Source: Larkinella insperata
GTDB taxonomy: Bacteria > Bacteroidota > Bacteroidia > Cytophagales > Spirosomataceae
Direction: 5' to 3'
NCBI RefSeq assembly: GCF_026248825.1
Contig: NZ_CP110973.1
Location: forward strand, 434,001-498,000
Length of the DNA: 64,000 nucleotides
Shown here: positions 36,311 through 44,409 of the stretch, one piece after another
How the letters are laid out: each line of letters starts with the position of its first letter
Numbering within the stretch: the first letter of the stretch is position 1
Made by a program: the position numbers and the translations under genes
The notes under the pieces: generated by a model
Database searches by the model: none
What the model was told of the DNA's origin: nothing
Seen by the model: the letters and a program-made list of their open reading frames with translations, nothing else

Positions 36311-36490
36311 TTAATCGACGCTGTTGGCGTTTTTTTTCGTGGGCTGAACCGAGTCGTCGGGCTTCTCGGTGGTTTTCTTCGTGGTGCGCGAGTTCGCCCC
36401 GTCCTTACCCGCTTTGCCTTCTTCCTTTTGGTTCTTTGAACTGTTTCCTCCACCCGACTGCGGAGAATAGTACTTGATGAATCGGTTCAT
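36311..36490 (-). CDS. Small Lys-rich hydrophilic protein (59 aa)
   Basis: From the ATG at 36490 this frame encodes MNRFIKYYSPQSGGG, then a low-complexity Lys/Asn/Ser/Thr-rich tail (KNQKEEGKAGKDG and KKTTEKPDDSVQPTKKNAN). It has no signal or membrane segment and appears disordered. I do not recognise it. A single ATG, a position in an otherwise empty gap and a start motif of defined sequence support it as a real gene; composition alone does not prove it. It may bind nucleic acid. Confidence 0.45.
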   Translation of the reverse strand: MNRFIKYYSPQSGGGNSSKNQKEEGKAGKDGANSRTTKKTTEKPDDSVQPTKKNANSVD

Positions 36491-36622
36491 AACGCTTGTG
36501 GTTTTATGGTGCAACGGCTTCATCGCGAAGCTTTTCCTAGTAACCCGCCAGTGCACCGGCTGTTGCCCCAAGTAATCGAATGGTTCCCGCGAAACCGAAG
36601 CCACGGAACCAATCCGCATTTG

Positions 36623-37555
36623 TCACTTCACCGGCGTAAACGTCATTTTGGGCAGTTTCATGGCGTTATCGATCACCTTGATTTCCAGCCGCAGAATTTC
36701 CTCTTCCGCCTTGGCGTCGATTTTCTCGGGATCGTCGCCCGGCTTGTGGTAATCCGGGTGACCGCCGGTATGGAAAAACAGCACGGGAATCTGTTTGGCG
36801 TAGAAAGCCGCATTGTCGGAGCCACCGTTTCCGGCCCGGTCGGTAAAGAATTTAATGCCCGCCGTCACGTCTTTGAACACGTCCGGCCAGGCGTCGGCGG
36901 TGCCGTAACCCCCGATACCCACGCCCCGGTTTGGGTCATACCGGCCAATCATGTCCATGCAAATCATGAAATTCAGCCGGTCCAGCGGCAGCGTCGGGTG
37001 GTTCAGAAAGTGCCGCGAACCCAGCAAACCGAGTTCTTCCGCGCCAAACCCCATAAACAGGATGTTGTACGGTTCTTTCACGCCATTGTTGGCGTAATAC
37101 TGGGCCAGTTCCAGCAACCCGGCCACGCCCGAAGCATTGTCGTCGGCGCCGTTGTGAATCTGCCCCTGTGCGTTTTCCGCCAGCGAACTGCCCTGATTGC
37201 CCGTGCCCAGGTGATCGTAGTGAGCACCGATCAAGATGGTGTTGGTGGCGCCGTTGTCCAGAAACCCGATGACGTTGGCGGCTTTGCGCACGCTGTCGGT
37301 CACCACCACCCGCCGGACCCGGGCCGTAAAGTGCTGGTAGTAGCCATCGTCGCCCAGCGGTTTCAGGCCGTATTTTCGGAAATGCCGGGCGATGTAGGTA
37401 GCCGCTTTGGCATTTTCGCGGCTGCCCGTTCCCCGCCCTTTCATTTTATCGGAAGCGAGTTTTTCAATGTGTTTTTGAATGCGGTCGGCCGAGGGTTCCT
37501 GCGCCAGAAGCGGGGCCGTCAGAAAAAGTAAAAAGGCAAGCAAGCGGTAGTTCAT
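36623..37555 (-). CDS. Secreted M28-family metallopeptidase
   Basis: 310 residues with a Sec signal (MNYRLLAFLLFLTAPLLA). Two-zinc ligands of family M28 are all visible: His112 in GAHYDHLG, Asp138 or 139 in NGADDNASG, catalytic Glu173-Glu174 in GAEELGLLGS, Asp201 in MDMIGR and His266 in GGHPDYHKPGDD. It should act as an aminopeptidase in the periplasm. A perfect -7 box (TACTTTTG) ends five nucleotides before the ATG, so the mRNA may be leaderless. Divergent from the metallo-beta-lactamase gene. Confidence 0.93.
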   Translation of the reverse strand: MNYRLLAFLLFLTAPLLAQEPSADRIQKHIEKLASDKMKGRGTGSRENAKAATYIARHFRKYGLKPLGDDGYYQHFTARVRRVVVTDSVRKAANVIGFLDNGATNTILIGAHYDHLGTGNQGSSLAENAQGQIHNGADDNASGVAGLLELAQYYANNGVKEPYNILFMGFGAEELGLLGSRHFLNHPTLPLDRLNFMICMDMIGRYDPNRGVGIGGYGTADAWPDVFKDVTAGIKFFTDRAGNGGSDNAAFYAKQIPVLFFHTGGHPDYHKPGDDPEKIDAKAEEEILRLEIKVIDNAMKLPKMTFTPVK

Positions 37556-37560
37556 GCCCG

Positions 37561-37568
37561 CAAAAGTA
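37561..37568 (-). promoter_or_regulatory. Consensus -7 box directly before the M28 peptidase ATG
   Basis: TACTTTTG on the minus strand, five nucleotides upstream of the ATG at 37555. No TTG at -33 spacing was found. Confidence 0.4.
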
Positions 37569-37690
37569 ACGGATTTTGGCGGTTCCGAAACCGTGGTCAG
37601 GGGCCGATGATATTCGGAAACATTTTTGCAACTTTGCCCTTACGGGCATCCAGGGTGCCACTCATCAGCAATTTCTTCCTCTTCAGCCTC

Positions 37691-38443
37691 ATGCGCATTC
37701 TGACAGCATTCCTTTTGGCGGTCCTTTTTCACGGCTTTACCCAGGCGCAAACGGCGTCGAAACCCAAGCTGGTGGTTACGCCCCTTAACGACCAGGTGCT
37801 CGTTCATACGACCTACGGGGTTTACCAGAACAACAGCATTCCTTCCAACGGACTAATTATCAAAACGAAAGACGGCATTGTCCTGGTGGACACGGGTTGG
37901 GACAGCGACGGCAATACCGACAACACCCGGCAACTGCTCCAGTGGGTGGCCGACAACCTGCATCAACCCGTCCGGCTTTGCATTGTCACGCACGCCCACG
38001 AAGACCGCATCGGCGGGGTCAGCGAATTGCGAAAAGCGGGGGTCCGGGTGGTTGGTACCCCGTTGACGGCTCAGAAAACCGTTAAGCTGGGTTACGAAGC
38101 GCCCGAAGGCAGCCTACCAAACGATACGACTTTCACGATCGGGCAGGAACCGATTCGCTGTTATTTTCCGGGCGAAGGGCACACCAGCGACAACATTGTG
38201 GTCTGGCTACCCAGGCAGAAGATTCTGCACGGCGGCTGTTTTGTCAAAAGTGTGGCGGCTTTCGGCATGGGCAACGTCGCCGACGCCAACCTGAAGGCGT
38301 GGTCTACCTCCATCCGCAACGTGATGCAGCAGTTCGGTACGGCGACGATTGTGGTGCCCGGTCACGAGGAATGGAGCGACACCAAGGCGCTGGAGCACAC
38401 GCTGCGGTTACTGGAGAAGCATGGTGCAAAGCAACAGCGGTGA
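37691..38443 (+). CDS. Subclass B1-like metallo-beta-lactamase
   Basis: 250 residues from ATG 37691, the usual B1 length, with the signal MRILTAFLLAVLFHGFTQAQ. All zinc ligands fit subclass B1: His101, His103 and Asp105 in THAHEDRIGG, His164 in GEGHTSDN, Cys183 in HGGCFVKS and His225 in PGHEEW. An Asp-Thr-Gly strand (VLVDTGWD) precedes them. Lys186 of CFVKS is the carboxylate-binding Lys of B1 enzymes. It would hydrolyse penicillins and carbapenems in the periplasm. No mobile element is adjacent, so it looks like a resident environmental gene. An earlier in-frame start at 37607 only adds residues before the signal. Confidence 0.9.
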   Translation: MRILTAFLLAVLFHGFTQAQTASKPKLVVTPLNDQVLVHTTYGVYQNNSIPSNGLIIKTKDGIVLVDTGWDSDGNTDNTRQLLQWVADNLHQPVRLCIVTHAHEDRIGGVSELRKAGVRVVGTPLTAQKTVKLGYEAPEGSLPNDTTFTIGQEPIRCYFPGEGHTSDNIVVWLPRQKILHGGCFVKSVAAFGMGNVADANLKAWSTSIRNVMQQFGTATIVVPGHEEWSDTKALEHTLRLLEKHGAKQQR

Positions 38444-38477
38444 GAAAGCGGAGCTTTTGTTTACAGAACGCTGAGTA

Positions 38478-38783
38478 TTAAAGTTTAATCGATAGCTCTA
38501 AATGCCCGCCCAAACCGCTTTCAACAATTTTTTGAAGCGTTGAAAGGCGAACCTCTTTTACGTTGTTCTCGATTTTTGAAATGTAAGACTTTGTCGTTCC
38601 CACTTTTTCGGCAAGCTGCTCTTGAGTCAATCCTTTTGCAAGCCGAGCTTCGTGAAGTAATGCACCAATTTTGAAGTTCTCGTAACCTGCTTCGAGGGCC
38701 TCCCGTTTTGCCGTACCCCGCTGACCGTAGTGCTGATCCTTAAACTGTTCCAGCGTGGTAAAATTATTTTCTTCCGTCTTCAT
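38478..38783 (-). CDS. higA: HigA-like XRE-family antitoxin
   Basis: 101 residues with a Cro/CI-type helix-turn-helix (LLHEARLAKGLTQEQLAEKV and GTTKSYISKIENN, about 38-75). The N-terminal part TLEQFKDQHYGQRGTAKREALE is typical of HigA-like antitoxins that wrap the toxin. Its start lies inside the last codons of the toxin gene (20-bp overlap), so translation is coupled. Toxin-first order is the HigBA arrangement. It should neutralise the toxin and repress the operon, probably at the palindrome upstream of the toxin gene. The pair is more AT-rich than its neighbours, which suggests horizontal acquisition. Confidence 0.88.
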   Translation of the reverse strand: MKTEENNFTTLEQFKDQHYGQRGTAKREALEAGYENFKIGALLHEARLAKGLTQEQLAEKVGTTKSYISKIENNVKEVRLSTLQKIVESGLGGHLELSIKL

Positions 38784-39114
38784 ATTCTTCCTTTATGTTG
38801 AGTGCTTTCTCAATTTCTTGTTTTGGAGTCTTTTGCGCTTTCTTTTGAAAACCGTTTGCCAAAACCACCAATTTTCCTTGATCGAAGAAGCAAAAGATTC
38901 GGAAAATATCACTACCTACCTGAACCCGAATTTCAAAAAGTCCATCCGTATTTTCGATGTGCTTGAGGTATGTTTCCGGAACTCGTGGGAGATCTTCGAT
39001 CAGCTCCAGTGTCCAGATGATCTTCTCTTTCACTTTGTCCCGCTGCTTTACGAAGAACTCCTGAAAGAAATCCCTGTAAAAAATAATGGTCCGGTGCTTC
39101 TGATTTTCACTCAC
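38764..39114 (-). CDS. higB: HigB/RelE-superfamily toxin (Gp49-like)
   Basis: 116 residues from a GTG start. The pattern YRDFFQEFFVKQRDKVKEKIIWTLELIEDL, shown here in parts as FFVKQRDKVKEK and IIWTLELIEDLPR, then FEIRVQVGSDIFRIFCFFDQ and LVVLANGFQKKAQKTP, is that of Gp49/HigB-like RelE-family mRNA interferases. Such toxins cleave translated mRNA on the ribosome. The gene overlaps the XRE antitoxin gene downstream. The promoter -7 box ends four nucleotides before the GTG, so the transcript may begin at or near the start codon. Confidence 0.88.
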   Translation of the reverse strand: MSENQKHRTIIFYRDFFQEFFVKQRDKVKEKIIWTLELIEDLPRVPETYLKHIENTDGLFEIRVQVGSDIFRIFCFFDQGKLVVLANGFQKKAQKTPKQEIEKALNIKEEYEDGRK

Positions 39115-39118
39115 AAAG

Positions 39119-39152
39119 CAAATATACGAAAGTTGTCCTTAAGGGCAACTTT
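39119..39152 (-). promoter_or_regulatory. Promoter with overlapping palindromic operator of the higBA pair
   Basis: On the minus strand a -33 TTG (39146-39148), exactly 19 nt, and a perfect -7 box TATATTTG (39119-39126) form a consensus promoter. The spacer and -33 element are covered by a 24-bp near-perfect palindrome (39129-39152; AAAGTTGTCC, TTAA centre, GGGCAACTTT; one mismatch). Such a palindrome is where an XRE antitoxin dimer would bind to block transcription. Confidence 0.7.
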
Positions 39153-39236
39153 TAAGTAGCTCCTTTGAACTGGCTAAAATCAAGCAAATTGTTACTCTTG
39201 TAAGATTAGCCAATTTGCTCGTGATACCATCAAATA

Positions 39237-39274
39237 AAGAAGCCACCGCAGTTTTCCAACCACGGTGGCTTCTT
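39237..39274 (-). terminator. Intrinsic terminator of the ThuA/dehydrogenase gene
   Basis: A perfect 12-bp stem (AAGAAGCCACCG and its complement) with a 14-nt loop lies 21 bp after the stop. Its second arm is T-rich and TATTTG follows on the minus strand. Confidence 0.75.
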
Positions 39275-39295
39275 CACTCAAAACCGTATCTCAAC

Positions 39296-42200
39296 TTACT
39301 TCTCAAACGCCACCCAGCTCAGGGCGCCGATGTTCTGGGCTTTCGGGTCGTCTTTCAGGAAAACGAAGTAGAGGTCCTGCTTGCCGCCGGGGTTCTGAAT
39401 CGGGGCGGTTAGCTCGGTGGTTTTGTTCCAGGCACCGGTGGCCGTGTAGTTCACCGTGCTGATCACCGGCCCTTTCAGCGACCCCGTCCGCACCTCAATC
39501 GTGCCGTCCTGGTCTTTCGACGCAATCTCGTAGGTCAGCTTCTGGATGCCTTTCAAATCCACCCCCTTCAGCACAAAATACGCCTTGTTGCGGGTGGCCG
39601 CCAGCCGTCCGCGCTGACGGTTCATGTTGTACACCTCGTCGGCTTCCCCCGCCGACACTTTGGCCGGACGCAAAATCAGGCTCTGGCTGCTGGTCAGGGG
39701 CGTAATGGCCCCGCCCCGGTCGGTGTACGACGCCGACAGAATGTAGCGGCCCGTCTGCTCCTTGCCCACGTGCTCCTTCAACACCGTTGCGCCCTGCTGC
39801 GGCAAGGTCACGTCCGGCTGCTGCATCGACAGTGCCAGCACGTACTTCACAATTTCGGTGGCGTCTTCCTTCGACAACTGCGGGTGGGCATTCATGGCGT
39901 GTTCTCCCCAGACACCGCCCCCGCCGGTAATCACCTTGTTGGCCAGCCGCGCCACCGCGCCCTTGTCGCCCCGGTATTTTTTGGAAACTTCCATAAACGC
40001 CGGTCCAACCGATTTGCCGTTGATCTGGTGGCAGGCTTTGCAGTCGCTGCCCTGCATCAGACTCTTGCCCAGGTTGAAGGTGCTCGTAATCTGCTGGTGG
40101 CCCACCAGCGGCTCGTTACCGGCCACTTTCGGGATGTAATTCAGGGCCACTTTGACCTTCTTCTTATCAATCGTTTTATCTTCGTTGTCGGTCACGTTCA
40201 CCGTGTATCTGAACGGCGTCTGATCGGCGAAGAAGAACGTGCTGTTGTCGGTTGTGGCGATGGCCACCTGCGGCAGTGTGTTTCCAACTTTGATTTCCAG
40301 CGTGTCCACGGAACTGGCTCCCGTTGGGTCGGTTACCTTCAGCGTGACGTGGTAAATACCGTTCTTCTGGAACGTATAGGTCGGATTGGCCTCGGTCGAA
40401 CCAATCTGAGCCCCTTCAAACCGCCATTCGTAACTCAGTTTGTCGTCCTCGTCAAAATCGTAGCTCTGGCGACTGTTGAAAGCCACTTTCAACGGAGCCA
40501 GACCGATGGTATCCCGCGCCATGACCCGGGCGACGGGCGCGCGGTTGCCGGGGTTGTATTCGATCTTGACCAGCCGCGCATCGTCGTTGTCAATGCCGTA
40601 CACCGACCCGTATTCCAGCATGTAAATCTCGCCTTTCGGCCCAATTTCCATGTCAACCGGACGGCGGAAATCCCCGCGGGCGGGCATGAAGGCTTCCATC
40701 CGTTTGTAGTTCTGGTTTTCGTCCAGCCGCACCGCATAGACCCAGTTCCGCATCCAGTCGTACATGAACAGCGCCTTGTCGTAGTACTGCGGCAGTTTCA
40801 CGTCCGATTGCAGGTTCGCGTTGAAGTGGTACACCGGACCACCCATGGCGCACCGACCGCCCGTTCCCAGTTCCGGAAACTCCGTCGATTTGCTGTACGG
40901 GTACCAGACCATCGCCTTCGTCACTGGCGGCAGATTTTTCAGCCCGGTGTTGTTCGGCGAATTATTGACCGGTGCGTTCGGGTCGAACTCCGCGCCCACG
41001 GCTTTGGTCGCAAAATCGTAGGCTTTGTACGGTTTGCTGTCACCGACGAAAAACGGCCAGCCGAAATTCCCGGCTTTTTTAGCCTGGTTGAATTCGTCGT
41101 AACCGCGCGGTCCCTGGGGGCCGTCGGTACCCGAATCCGGGCCAATTTCGCCCCAATACACCACCGACGTTTCCGGATCGACCGAAATCCGGTACGGGTT
41201 CCGGCAGCCCATCACGTAGATTTCGGGCCGCGTTCCGGCCGTACCTTTCGGGAACAGGTTGCCGTCAGGAATGGTGTACGAACCGTCGGGTTCAACGTGA
41301 ATGCGCAGGATTTTGCCCCGCAGATCGTTCGTGTTTCCCGCCGAACGGGCCGCATCAAACGTCAGCCGCCCGGCCTGCCAGTCGGTTGGTGAAAAGCCGC
41401 TCGACTCAAACGGCACGGTATTGTCGCCCGTCGAAATAAACAGGTTGCCGTGCTTGTCCCAGGCCATCGACCCGCCGGTGTGCGCGCTCACTTCCAGATC
41501 AATCGGAAACTCAATGATGGATTTCTCCGACTTGAGGTCCAGCGTGCCGTCGTCATTCATCACAAACCGCCCGATGCGCTGCTTCGTCTGCTCGCCATCC
41601 TGAATCGTGTAGAAGAAATACAGGTAGTGGTTTTTGGCAAAATTCGGGTCGATGGTCATGCCCAGCAGACCGTTCAGGTATTTCTCCACGGCTTTGACCG
41701 GAAAATCGTAGACCAGTTTGGTGCTTTTGGTTTTCGGGTCGTACATGTAAAACTTACCGGGCCGCTCGACCATAAACACCCGGCCATCGGGCGCCACGGC
41801 CAGTTCCATCGGTTCGTTGAGATCATTGGACAAAACGGTCTTGACAAACCGCGTTTCGTCCGGTGTTTTCACGGCGTACGACTTCGAATAATCGAGGTCT
41901 TTGTTGTCGCCCATCACGTATTTCAAACCGCCGAGCAGGTGCTGCACAAACAGCGGTTCGCTGAAGCTCTCGTGGGTATGGCCCCCGCCCGTGTAGAAAG
42001 CCCGGCCCCCGTCAAACTCGTGGTACCAGACAAACGGGTGGTTATCGCCGTTGCGGCCTCCTTCGTACGTCGTTTCGTCGAGTTTCGCCAGCACCTTCAC
42101 GTCGGGATTAATGCTTTTGTAGCTGTAGAGTTCGTCAAAACGCTCCCATCGGTCGGGCAGAAAGCTCGTCGACGGGTGGTTTTTGTCGACCACATCAATG

Positions 42201-42718
42201 GCGGCTTTCTGCTGTTTGGGGTGGTGCAAAAAGTACGCGCCGGCGAGTTTGTTGTACCAGGGCCAGTCGTACTCAGTATCGGCAGCCGCGTGAATCCCCA
42301 TGTAACCGCCCCCGGCCTGAATGTAGCGTTCAAAGGCCACCTGCTGATCGGCATTCAGGACGTTGCCGGTGGTGCTCAGAAAGACCACGGCGCTGTAATT
42401 TTTCAGGCTGTCTTCCACGAAATACGCCCCGCTCTTGGTCGTATCCACCCGAAAACCGTTCTCCTGGCCCATCTTCTGGAGAGCCGCGATGCCGGTCGGA
42501 ATGGATTCGTGGTAAAAGCCTTTGGTCCGTGAGAACACCAGAATGCGGGGCGTTTTCGGCGCCGGAGCCGGAGCTGCGGCAACGGTTTGCGCAGCCGCTT
42601 GATTTTGGTTTTGGCCAGTAGCCGCCCTGGGCGATTTACAGCCGTAAAAACTCCAGGCCGTTGCAGCCGTCACAAGTAGAGCGGTCGCAATCGTCCTGGT
42701 TTTAGTAGAGGTTAGCAT
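39296..42718 (-). CDS. ThuA - sugar dehydrogenase - PKD - cytochrome c - CBM fusion lipoprotein
   Basis: 1140 residues. A signal ends at FYGCKS, so Cys27 is probably lipidated. Then: a ThuA domain (about 57-270; ILVFSRTKGFYHESI, GGYMGIHAAADTEY); a six-bladed beta-propeller of the glucose/sorbosone dehydrogenase type (about 285-720; LNEPMELAVAPDGRVFMVER, YVMGCRNPYRISVDP, cut here into motifs); a PKD domain (about 730-815; YEWRFEGAQ, YHVTLKVTDPTG); a cytochrome c domain with the haem site CKACH (about residue 893) and a Met candidate; and a C-terminal CBM6-like sandwich. Such proteins oxidise sugars and pass electrons through the attached haem outside the cytoplasm. Five domains in one chain is known in Bacteroidetes and Verrucomicrobia but uncharacterised. 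A terminator follows. Confidence 0.88.
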   Translation of the reverse strand: MLTSTKTRTIATALLVTAATAWSFYGCKSPRAATGQNQNQAAAQTVAAAPAPAPKTPRILVFSRTKGFYHESIPTGIAALQKMGQENGFRVDTTKSGAYFVEDSLKNYSAVVFLSTTGNVLNADQQVAFERYIQAGGGYMGIHAAADTEYDWPWYNKLAGAYFLHHPKQQKAAIDVVDKNHPSTSFLPDRWERFDELYSYKSINPDVKVLAKLDETTYEGGRNGDNHPFVWYHEFDGGRAFYTGGGHTHESFSEPLFVQHLLGGLKYVMGDNKDLDYSKSYAVKTPDETRFVKTVLSNDLNEPMELAVAPDGRVFMVERPGKFYMYDPKTKSTKLVYDFPVKAVEKYLNGLLGMTIDPNFAKNHYLYFFYTIQDGEQTKQRIGRFVMNDDGTLDLKSEKSIIEFPIDLEVSAHTGGSMAWDKHGNLFISTGDNTVPFESSGFSPTDWQAGRLTFDAARSAGNTNDLRGKILRIHVEPDGSYTIPDGNLFPKGTAGTRPEIYVMGCRNPYRISVDPETSVVYWGEIGPDSGTDGPQGPRGYDEFNQAKKAGNFGWPFFVGDSKPYKAYDFATKAVGAEFDPNAPVNNSPNNTGLKNLPPVTKAMVWYPYSKSTEFPELGTGGRCAMGGPVYHFNANLQSDVKLPQYYDKALFMYDWMRNWVYAVRLDENQNYKRMEAFMPARGDFRRPVDMEIGPKGEIYMLEYGSVYGIDNDDARLVKIEYNPGNRAPVARVMARDTIGLAPLKVAFNSRQSYDFDEDDKLSYEWRFEGAQIGSTEANPTYTFQKNGIYHVTLKVTDPTGASSVDTLEIKVGNTLPQVAIATTDNSTFFFADQTPFRYTVNVTDNEDKTIDKKKVKVALNYIPKVAGNEPLVGHQQITSTFNLGKSLMQGSDCKACHQINGKSVGPAFMEVSKKYRGDKGAVARLANKVITGGGGVWGEHAMNAHPQLSKEDATEIVKYVLALSMQQPDVTLPQQGATVLKEHVGKEQTGRYILSASYTDRGGAITPLTSSQSLILRPAKVSAGEADEVYNMNRQRGRLAATRNKAYFVLKGVDLKGIQKLTYEIASKDQDGTIEVRTGSLKGPVISTVNYTATGAWNKTTELTAPIQNPGGKQDLYFVFLKDDPKAQNIGALSWVAFEK

Positions 42719-42749
42719 AAAGGGATTGGTAAAAATTCAGGTAAATTAA

Positions 42750-42763
42750 ACGGTTAAAACCGT
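42750..42763. repeat. 14-bp palindrome upstream of the fusion gene
   Basis: ACGGTT-AA-AACCGT, 32 bp upstream of the ATG at 42718. It may be an operator; no promoter consensus could be placed nearby. Confidence 0.3.
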
Positions 42764-42794
42764 CCGTAAAAAATGGATGACCGGATAATATTAA

Positions 42795-42830
42795 CCCACG
42801 GTTGAATCGCACCGGCGACTCCTCCGTGGG
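42795..42830 (-). terminator. Weak hairpin after the Gfo/Idh/MocA gene
   Basis: CCCACGG/CCGTGGG (7 bp, 22-nt loop), 50 bp after the stop, followed on the minus strand by TTAATATT. Weak because of the long loop. Confidence 0.35.
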
Positions 42831-42879
42831 CTGATCCTATAAAACTGTTATCACTATCCGTTTCAGCGGTTTTGGTTTG

Positions 42880-44217
42880 TTACAACTTGATGGCCCACTC
42901 GTCTCTGAGTGACCGTTCCAGCCGGGCGTTGGCGTCTTTGTCTTTTTTAAACTGCTCCTTCTTCGGGTTCCATTCCAGCGGACGTTTCAGCTCGTAAGCG
43001 ATGTTGCCGATGGTACAAACCGTGGCCGTGCGGTGCCCGATTTCCACGTCGCAGATCGGTTTGCTGCGTTTGCGCATCGCATCCAGAAAATCCTTGTAAT
43101 GGTTTTCGCTGCGGTAAACGTGTTTTTCGTCCGGGCCAATCACTTTGGCTGCGAGCGTAGCCGGATTGGTTTCGAGCTTTTTCCGCTGGATGTTCAGGGT
43201 TCCTTCCGAACCGACAAACTGAATGGCGTTGTTCCACTCCCAGGGCTCGTGGGTCATTGTGATCCCGTTGTCGTAGCGGTAGGTCAGGAACTTGTGGTCT
43301 TTGCCGTCCGGCGGAATCACCTCGACCGGTCCGCTGTCGTCTTTGTCCAGCGCCCACTGCACGATGTCGAACATGTGCGCGCCCCAGTCGGTCACCATGC
43401 CGCCCCCAAATTCCTTGTAATTCCGCCAGTTGGGAAACACGTCCTTCGACAAGGGCGGAGCCAGTTCAGTATTGAAGGCCACCGGCTGATTGGGTCCCAG
43501 CCACAGGTTCCAGTCCAGCCCTTCCGGAATCGTTTCGGCCGGTAAATCATACGCTTTCGGCGGAGGGCCAACGTTTACCCGAATGTTCTTGATGTCACCC
43601 AGATACCCGTTGCGGACCAGTTCGGCGGTTTGCCGGAATTCGGGCCAGGAGCGCTGCATGCTGCCGGTCTGAAACACCCGGTCGTGTTTGCGGGCCGCGT
43701 TCACCATGGCCCGGCCCTCCTTGATGGTTAGGGCCAGCGGTTTTTCGCAGTAGATATCCTTCCCGGCTTCGGCGGCTTTGACGGCCATAACGGCGTGCCA
43801 ATGATCGGGCGCGGCAATAACCACGGCGTCGATGTCTTTGCGGTCGAGTAGTTGACGGAAGTCGTTATACGCCTGAATGGCGGGGTGCTCGCCCTTTACT
43901 TTTGCCCTCCCCTCCTCACTGGTATAATACGTTTTGGTCTGTTCGATAAACAAATCCCGTTTGGCCTTGTACACCTCGGCAGCCGCCAGGATTTTGGTTT
44001 CGCCGGTCGCCAGAAAGTTGCGGGCCAGTCCGCGGCTTTGTTTGCCGGTTCCGATAAAACCGAGGCTGATGATGTCACTCGGTGCCAGATAGGCCGAACC
44101 GTCCGCCCGTTTTCCACCCAGCACAAACCGGGGAACAATCAGAAAAGCCGACAGGGTTGCCGATGCCTGACCAATGAATTTACGCCGGGACAAGGCGCTG
44201 AACGTGTCTTTTTCCAT
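42880..44217 (-). CDS. Tat-exported Gfo/Idh/MocA-family oxidoreductase
   Basis: 445 residues. The twin-arginine signal LSRRKFIGQASATLSAFLI is followed by the Rossmann motif GFIGTGKQSRG (about 53-63). The substrate-binding Lys sits in YCEKPLALTIKEGR (EKP motif) and the C-terminal domain has VTDWGAHMFDIVQWAL. The family oxidises, reduces or epimerises sugars or inositols with NAD(P). The signal places this one in the periplasm. It lies upstream of the ThuA/dehydrogenase fusion on the same strand but with a 161-bp gap and a possible terminator, so they may be separate units. The substrate is unknown. Confidence 0.9.
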   Translation of the reverse strand: MEKDTFSALSRRKFIGQASATLSAFLIVPRFVLGGKRADGSAYLAPSDIISLGFIGTGKQSRGLARNFLATGETKILAAAEVYKAKRDLFIEQTKTYYTSEEGRAKVKGEHPAIQAYNDFRQLLDRKDIDAVVIAAPDHWHAVMAVKAAEAGKDIYCEKPLALTIKEGRAMVNAARKHDRVFQTGSMQRSWPEFRQTAELVRNGYLGDIKNIRVNVGPPPKAYDLPAETIPEGLDWNLWLGPNQPVAFNTELAPPLSKDVFPNWRNYKEFGGGMVTDWGAHMFDIVQWALDKDDSGPVEVIPPDGKDHKFLTYRYDNGITMTHEPWEWNNAIQFVGSEGTLNIQRKKLETNPATLAAKVIGPDEKHVYRSENHYKDFLDAMRKRSKPICDVEIGHRTATVCTIGNIAYELKRPLEWNPKKEQFKKDKDANARLERSLRDEWAIKL

Positions 44218-44409
44218 GTGGTTTGGAATGAGGGTCTTGATTTCCTACTAAAAGCGTTCAAGCAGCCGGATTTACTACTCTGATTTTCTCTATCTGGCCC
44301 TCAAAACCCGCTTCACATCCTTCTTTTTACGTTTCAACTGACTTGTTATTAACAATTTAACCGCAACGCTCCAACTTTGACCATTCAGTAAACACAAATC
44401 ACTACGCCA

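Noticed and set aside
37439..37660. Overlapping small frames around the M28 and metallo-beta-lactamase divergent region
   Set aside because: They are short, lack motifs and overlap the promoter region of both genes.
39184..39218. GCAAATTG / CAATTTGC inverted repeat upstream of higBA as the main operator
   Set aside because: It lies outside the consensus promoter, whereas the palindrome at 39129-39152 overlaps it; kept only as a note.
39770..41392. Long open frame (540 codons) on the plus strand
   Set aside because: It lies wholly antisense to the ThuA/dehydrogenase fusion and its translation is Arg/His/Val-rich without motifs. It reflects GC bias at the third codon position of the real gene.
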